A stretch of DNA of 64,000 nucleotides from Scenedesmus sp. ARA3 (taxonomy: Eukaryota; Chlorophyta; Chlorophyceae; Sphaeropleales; Scenedesmaceae): NCBI GenBank assembly GCA_004335835.1, contig RWJK01001419.1, positions 1 to 64,000 of the forward strand, written 5' to 3'. The notes under the pieces are model-generated. The model searched no databases and had not been told where the DNA came from. It saw only the letters and a list, made by a program, of their open reading frames with translations. This document shows, one piece after another, positions 58,176-64,000 of this stretch (position 1 is its first letter; every line of letters starts with the position of its first letter). The position numbers and the translations under genes were made by a program.

Positions 58176-59402
58176 AATCGTCGCGCCTGCTCTATGTCCA
58201 GCGAAATTGTCGATGCGTGCTGCAGCAGGTGGCTACATGGTCGCACTGTGGCCATGCTGCTTCGTGGTTGGGAGGCTGGGTTACCTCGCCGTTGAACAGG
58301 TTGCTGTTGGTGTGTAGCTGACAGCTGGGTCAATAATTTATCGCGTGATTTACACGCTGTACTGTTGGCCGGTGGTGACTGCTGCTGTTTTGGAGGCAGT
58401 TACATCTGCATCTTGCCGCTGACTTTGCCATCAGTTTGGCATGTGCACAGCACCAGACCGTATGCATCATTGCCTGCATGTGGCAGCTGTTACGTTGTGT
58501 ATGCTTTACACTTGAGGGCGAAGCGGGGGGTTCAGTGAGTGTGAGCAGGCCGCTCATGCATGCTTGCATGTGGCGCACAAGTCTTTGGCTGTGGTGACTG
58601 CGTCACAAGAAGCAGACTGTCGTGGGATCGCACTGCTTGAATGGCGGCTTACATGTTTTTAATTATCAGACAGATGCTGTTTGTCCCATGGACCAGGGCG
58701 CACCAGCAATGGCGTGTTGCCGTATTTGAGTTTTGTCACTGCATGTGCATGGTTGGTTTCCTTTTAGCCTGGTCTGGCAGCACTGGCTGCAAGTGCCAGT
58801 TGCTGTAAACGTTGGTGAAACAGTCAGGGTGCCATTTGCGGCGTCAGACTTTGTGTCGATGCTTACCAGCCTCGGCAGTATCTGCCATCAGATTGCTGCA
58901 GCGAGACCTGTGCAGGCCGGGACGCCTCAGACTGCGCAACGACCTCATGTTTTGATTATATTGAACTTGATTAGGCTAAACGTGAAATTCAGGCACAAAT
59001 CAGTCGCGTCCTGCCTAAAGAAATTCAGTAATCAGCCGTGGTCACATGACAGTCAAAGCCAGGGTTTGAATCACTCGCGACGTGTGCCGTCCACGGCAAC
59101 ACCAAAATCAGTATTTCGACAAGCTGTCAAACATCCTGCTGTGAAGGTCAAGCCTAGCGGCTATTCGTGCAGTTGTTGCGTTGTTGTCTGCTCTTCAACA
59201 TCGAAACATAGACCTCGCGGATCCGATAGCAAGGGTTTCAGACAAACATAGTTACTGTTTGCACACTTCAAGCAGTTAGAAGCCCCATGCTGGGTCAGGG
59301 CAGCGCTCTCGCTGTGCAGCAGCAGCAGATGGCACAGGTGCAGCGCAGCTGCTCCTGAGCGCACCCAGCGGTGTTGCCACAGAAGCAGAACACATCACAC
59401 TC
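58176..59402. other. Intergenic region between bromodomain gene and POC1
   Basis: About 1.2 kb holds no recognisable exon. A TGTAA at 58804-58808 is too far from the bromodomain stop to assign confidently. The POC1 promoter is presumably at the right end. Confidence 0.45.
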
Positions 59403-62353
59403 ATGCAAGCTCAACTACTTATGCAGCCTGATGACCCTACCCTGGAGCGCTCCTTCAGGGGTCACAAGGACGCCGTTACATCTGTTGCTTTCAACAGCAA
59501 CCTGAAGCAGCTCATCTCCGGGTCACTGGACAATTGTGTCATGGTCTGGAACTTCAAGCCACAGCTGCGTGCTTTCCGTTTTGCAGGCCACAAGGTAAGC
59601 GAGTGCAACAGGAGCAGAGTTGTTCTGACATGCATTGTTCGGCATGCACAACTCTGTACACGGCCACACGGCACGCAGCAGCCGTGCATGGCTTCACTTT
59701 GGCAAGCCCTGAATGGGTGGGCAGGCACACAGAATGCCCTTTGCCTACGACATAACTGCTGTGCTGCTTTCTTTGTTGCAGGCTGCAGTGTACTCCGTTG
59801 CTTTCTCCCCTACACACAGCTTGATTGCTTCTGGCTCCAAGGACAAGTCTGTCCGGCTGTGGCAGCCAACAGTGTGAGTGCAACTCACAACTCATTGGAT
59901 AGGTAGCCCAGCAGCTACAGCAGAAGCCAATCAAATATGGCAGCAGCAGCATACTCTGACAAGGCTGGCCCCAGCAACGCTTGGTTGATAGCTGGTATAG
60001 CAACAGCCTGAGCACAGCCACTGTTGCAGTGCTTCATATGCGCCGGCCCTTCCAGGTGGCCATTTTGCCTCAGCAAAGCTGAGTCCAGTATCATTCTCAT
60101 GCTGCTGTACTGCAGTGAGGGCCGCTCCACCATACTTAAGGCCCACACAGGCACAGTGCGTGCTGTGAATTTCTCACAGGACGGCACCAGCCTCATCACT
60201 GCCTCTGATGACAAGACAGCAAAGGTGTGGTTGGCAGGGTTATGAGGGTCGCACCTGAGCACAGTAAGCCTGTACCAAGTTTGTTTTGCCTCAGACACAC
60301 CCAGCAGCTTGAGCTTGAGCGTTTCCTGTAAACTGACCCTCCCCGCGCTTCATTATTGCCGCTTAGCTTCAAGTCGGACCGGGTCCAGCAGCCTTCCTCA
60401 CCTTAACAACAGTGTGTTTTGCATGCGTCCCGTGTGCCGTTGTGTGCGTGTAGGTGTGGTCACTGCCGACGCAGCGCTTCCTCTTCACGCTGAGCGGGCA
60501 CAGCAACTGGGTGAGGTCAGCTCAGATCAGCCCAGATGGGCGCCTGGCTGTCACCGGCAGCGATGACCGCACTGTCAAGGTGAGCACTTGGCAGCAGTTG
60601 TGTCCCTCCTTCTGCTGGCTTGGCACACTACAGCCAGATGCTGCCTGTGGCGTGTTGGCGTGTGAAGCGGTCGAGCTGCGCAACATGACTGTCTCTGCAT
60701 TGTCAACCTTGGGCTTTGCAACAGCCATGTGATGTCCCTGCTGTGTCAACCACAGGTGTGGGACCTGGCCAGCCGCAAGGTGATCCGCTCGTATGAGGGC
60801 CACGGCTCAGCAGTCAACTGCGTGCTGTTCCACCCTGATGGCACCTGCATCGCCTCCGGCAGTGCGGATGGCAGCCTCAAGGTGAGCAGCAGTAACGCAA
60901 CATCACGCATGCACACCACTGCAGGCGACCGGCTGTGTGATGAAGCATTTGTAGGTGTGCTGGCGTACTGTCGTGCGAGTTTGCTGCAACAGCCGCTGCT
61001 ACGGCACAATCAGCGTGTGGGCATGTGCAGCCGAGGGCATGCCGCAAGCATGCGGCAGCGTGCCTGGGCGCTTTTGGACATTCTGTGGCAATTATAGCGA
61101 TATAAGCACTGCGCATGCCCTCTGGATAGCTGTGTTGCCGCTTCTGCTGACCTGTGGTGTGGTCTGCTGCGACTGCGTGCTTTTGACAGCTATGGGATTT
61201 GCGGTCAGATGCGCTGCTGCAGCACTATGGTGGCAGCGGCGCTGCTGCCATCACAGGGGCGTCGTGGCACCCCAGCGGCAACTTCCTGCTCACCAGCAGC
61301 CTGGACACAACAGTCAAGGTGGGTGGGACCTGACAGATTGGCAGCCAGTGTTGCGCTGACTGCATGCAAATGTGTATCTTTTCCAGCAGGATCTATTTGT
61401 GCTCTGTGGAACAACAGCTGCCACCAGCCAGCCATGATGAGCTGCAGGTGGAGCCAACAAATTGTTGCAGAAGCTAGCGAGTGGCTTGTAAACAACACTT
61501 TTGCTTGTGCTTGCATGTCGCCTTCTGCGCCCCAACCTGGCAACAGGTATGGGACCTGCGGGAGGGGCAGCTCTTCTACACGCTGCGTGGCCATGAGGGC
61601 GCCTCGCTGGGCGTGGCTTTCAGCCCAGCAGGCGACTACTTTGCCAGCGCAGGCGCTGATGAGCAGGTCATGGTGTGGCGCACCAACTTTGACAGGCAGC
61701 TGGAGGGGTACACGCTCGCCACAACAGAGTATCACCCACCGACTGGCCAACGGCAGCAGCAGCAGCAGCAGCAGCAGCCGCCAAGCACAATGCAAGCAGC
61801 AAGCACTGCAGCTGGAAGGTCTGCCAGCATCATGCAAGCAGCTGGTGGTCAACAGGTGGGCGGCAGTGCAGGGGTCGTGCCAGCAGCTGCTGCTCAGGTG
61901 CAGCAGCCGCAGCAAGGGCAGTTTGTTCCACTGGGTGCAGTGCCTGCTGCTGGTGCAGGCAGCAGCAGAGGGCGGCCACTGCAGCGCAAGCAGGCGCAGC
62001 AGCAGGGAGCTGCAGCCGCTGCAGATGCTGCTGCTGGTGCCGCGGCAGATCAGGGGCTTGCTGGCAGTGCTGATGCTGCTGTGCTGGAAGTGCCGCCACC
62101 AATGAACCTGGAGGGGGTGCCAGAGTCGGTTGCAGCCACGCTGCAGCACATTGTGACGCAGATGGACGCTCTGGTGGTGGCTGTTGGGGGCATGAACAGC
62201 CGCCTGCTCACGCTGGAGGACAGGCTTGACAGGCTGGAGAGGCAGGNCCACAGGCAGGGCAGCAGCAGCAGCAGCAGTGGCAGCCGTTGGAGGCTGGCAT
62301 GCAGCAGCAGCAGCAACGGCAGCAGCAGTAAGGTGGCCTCTTCATGTTTATAA
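59403..62353 (+). CDS. POC1: POC1 centriole/basal-body WD40 protein
   Basis: This structural centriole protein is needed for basal-body stability. Seven in-phase exons (59403-59594, 59782-59873, 60116-60224, 60454-60579, 60756-60881, 61190-61318, 61547-62353) give about 526 aa. An alternative start is the second ATG at 59421. Seven WD40 repeats (aa ~1-300) have the expected GH...WD/W-x-x pattern: [80 protein letters not shown] Gln/Ala-rich linker follows, then the conserved C-terminal POC1 coiled-coil motif ([29 protein letters not shown]). An ambiguous base at 62247 lies just after this motif, so the last ~30 residues are uncertain (see findings). The assignment is strong because both the WD ring and the C-terminal motif are present. 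Confidence 0.95.
61741..61779 (+). repeat. CAG polyQ tract in POC1 linker
   Basis: About seven to eight CAG triplets in the last POC1 exon encode the Q-run between the WD40 ring and the C-terminal coiled coil. Confidence 0.85.
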
Positions 62354-62742
62354 TAGCATTGCATTGTGTTGTGGTCTGCATGGTGTGTGTGCTCCGAGAG
62401 GTGCCTGAAAGCAGTATTAACACATATATATCCACTCAGTGCTGGTAGAGCCGCAGTGGCGAGATGTTGGATCATGTTGGCGCTGTGCCCTTCAAGCGGA
62501 GCCGTCAGCTGGCACTGCAGCGTCAAGTTTCAAATGATGATCAGCCTATTGCACCCGGTATGCATGATGCTGATGTACGCTCATACATTGTCAGGTTCCT
62601 TCTGTTTAAAAGTTAATCAAGGCATCTAGTACTCCTTACCTTTGCATCAGCCTGTTGGCATCACGCTTTATACAACCATTACATCAGCGGCTGGCGCATG
62701 CTTCATGCACTGGGAATACACCCTTTACACCAGTTACTAAGC

Positions 62743-62747
62743 TGTAA
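62743..62747 (+). terminator. Putative TGTAA poly(A) signal of POC1
   Basis: TGTAA lies about 390 nt after the POC1 stop in the convergent spacer. No nearer forward copy was noticed. Confidence 0.35.
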
Positions 62748-62821
62748 CCTTTTGAGCTGTTGAACACACGCTGTGCTCAGCGCAGCCAAAGCTAGGTGTA
62801 GTCTCCCTGTGGCGGCCACGC

Positions 62822-62826
62822 TTACA
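62822..62826 (-). terminator. Putative TGTAA poly(A) signal of the hydrolase gene
   Basis: TTACA on the + strand is TGTAA on the gene strand, about 143-147 nt beyond the hydrolase stop codon. Confidence 0.4.
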
Positions 62827-62968
62827 ATGCCATTGATCCCTTTAGTAACAAAACAATCACGAGCAACATATTGCACCTTGGCTCACAACTTGCAGTTACA
62901 TCGTGCGCGCACTGTGGCACGCACCAGCCAGCAGTCTGTACAATCCCAGTAACAAACAGCGGGCGTGT

Positions 62969-64000
62969 TCATGGCTGGCGCCGGGAGCTGGCCATGTACT
63001 GCACTGAAAGCTGCTCAGCACCGCCACCGCTACCACCACCGCCAGTCGCTTGCCCTGGCATGGCAGCTGCCTCAGCGCCTGTGCTGCTGTCGCGTGCTGC
63101 GCGAACGCTTGCCATGGGCACCTGCTGCAGCCATGTCAGCAGCTGCTCGCTGACAGCGCTGGCCTGCGGCCCCAGCAGCATGTCGTGCGTGACGCCGTCC
63201 ATGAGCACCACATCAGCACCCCAGTACGCGCGCGCAGCAGACACCTGCGGCGGCAGCAGCAGTTGACGTGAGAGGAGTGGCAGCAGCAGCAGCAGTTGAC
63301 GTGAGATGTGTCGCGGCACACGGGCTGCGTGAGCTGCCGCGCACTTTGAAGTTGACACTGCCTAATATAGACACCTTACTGCAAAGGACACAACACCTGA
63401 TGAGCTGCATATCATGCAATCAAACTAGCATGCAGGTGCTATTGTACGGTTAGGACACAGCTGGAACAGCAGCACAGGGGGTTGGGTTGCTGACACACGA
63501 ACAGATGAGCCTACTCCGAGGCAGGCTGCCAGTCACTGACCTGGAAGGGCCGGATGATCCTGTCGGCCGCTCCTCCCAGCGCGAGCACTGGCGGCAGCTG
63601 CTGCAGTGCTGACGGCTCAGGCGCAGCTGGCTTCCAGGCACCAACCTCCTGCAAGAGCCAGGAAAGTATGCAACAGGACAAACTCAATAAGTGCCGTTGC
63701 ACACCAACATGACAAACACACTGCCACACAGCTGCTGTCACAGCGGACGTGTAGCAGCATCGTGGCACCAGGCGCAAGCAAACACAGCTGCAGCTGCGGG
63801 TGTTGCTGGCAACCGCCGCAGCAGCCATTGCACAACACTGTCTATATTTTACACGCGTGCTAAATGTTGGAGCCTGCAGGCGTACCTTCGTGACGTACGG
63901 CAGCACACTGCTGCTGCTCCTGACTGCCTCAAAGTGCTTCACTGCATCCTGCTCATCCATGCTGTCCTGCCACCAGCAGTACCTGCAGCAGCAAACAAGC
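62969..64000 (-). CDS. Alpha/beta-hydrolase fold protein, C-terminal exons (5' partial)
   Basis: Three exons are visible in transcript order, 63982-63886, 63648-63541 and 63244-62969, all phase-consistent. The gene continues beyond the window edge. The middle exon gives PPVLALGGAADRIIRPFQ and the last gives DVVLMDGVTHDMLLGP. These match the late acid (GAADRII) and catalytic His (GVTHDML) regions of serine alpha/beta hydrolases, so this part of the triad looks intact. The nucleophile elbow (G-x-S-x-G) lies in upstream exons outside the window. The tail after the fold is Gly/Ser-rich and unstructured. The substrate is unknown; plant relatives with this C-terminal pattern include lipase-like and chloroplast hydrolases. 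Confidence 0.75.

Larger units (their letters stand above)
62354..62968. other. Convergent 3' flanks of POC1 and the hydrolase gene
   Basis: This 615-bp spacer lies between convergent stop codons. It holds a forward TGTAA (62743-62747) and reverse-strand TGTAA motifs (62822-62826, 62679-62683), so the two 3' UTRs may overlap. Confidence 0.5.

Noticed and set aside
61205..62251. 348-codon open frame on the minus strand
   Set aside because: It is antisense to the POC1 WD40 and linker exons, with Leu/Ser/Cys-rich composition arising from CAG/CTG repeats.

Overview
The window reads as nuclear DNA of a green alga, most likely a chlorophycean (Sphaeropleales/Scenedesmaceae-like; inferred, not proven). 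The reasons are dense short GT-AG introns, CAG/CTG-rich exons and introns with many polyQ tracts, TGTAA-type putative poly(A) signals, chloroplast-targeted photosystem II proteins, a plant-type CBP/p300 acetyltransferase, and a centriolar POC1 gene. Exon-intron models below were built by hand. Each proposed junction was checked for reading-frame phase, and every multi-exon model listed closes in frame.

Layout. 1-5004 (+) is the 5'-truncated end of a mosaic gene with armadillo repeats, a RING-H2 finger and two degenerate kinase domains. 5374-12414 (+) is a HAC/CBP-type histone acetyltransferase. 12560-13300 is a decayed ARM-RING copy related to the first gene. 14960-21677 (+) encodes a secreted subtilisin-fold protein whose catalytic residues all appear to be replaced. 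24037-28686 (-) is the cytosolic phenylalanyl-tRNA synthetase alpha subunit, divergent from 29081-34898 (+), an Omp85-family chloroplast outer-envelope protein (OEP80-like). After a gene-poor stretch (34.9-40.6 kb) come a Q/P-rich disordered protein (40587-43158, -) and a HAT/TPR repeat protein (44245-48715, -). The TPR gene is divergent from a PsbP-domain protein (49131-51493, +), followed by Psb27 (51848-54314, +), a BET-like bromodomain protein (54945-58175, +), POC1 (59403-62353, +), and the 3' exons of an alpha/beta hydrolase (62969 to the window end, -).

Themes. Three consecutive genes (HAT/TPR RNA-maturation-like factor, PsbP-domain protein, Psb27) all point to thylakoid/photosystem II biogenesis. 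Two chromatin readers/writers (HAC and bromodomain) are also present, but no operon-like logic is implied.

The most unusual signal is structural. Many introns carry a diverged copy of the edge of a neighbouring exon, including its splice site, displaced by roughly 90-155 nt. At least eight cases lie in or beside the OEP80-like gene, two each in the PheRS and subtilisin-like genes, and one in the HAC gene. POC1 shows a related pattern. This looks like ongoing tandem duplication at splice junctions, as in tandem-duplication models of intron gain or growth. A second recurring pattern is CTG-triplet arrays running directly into the 3' splice site.
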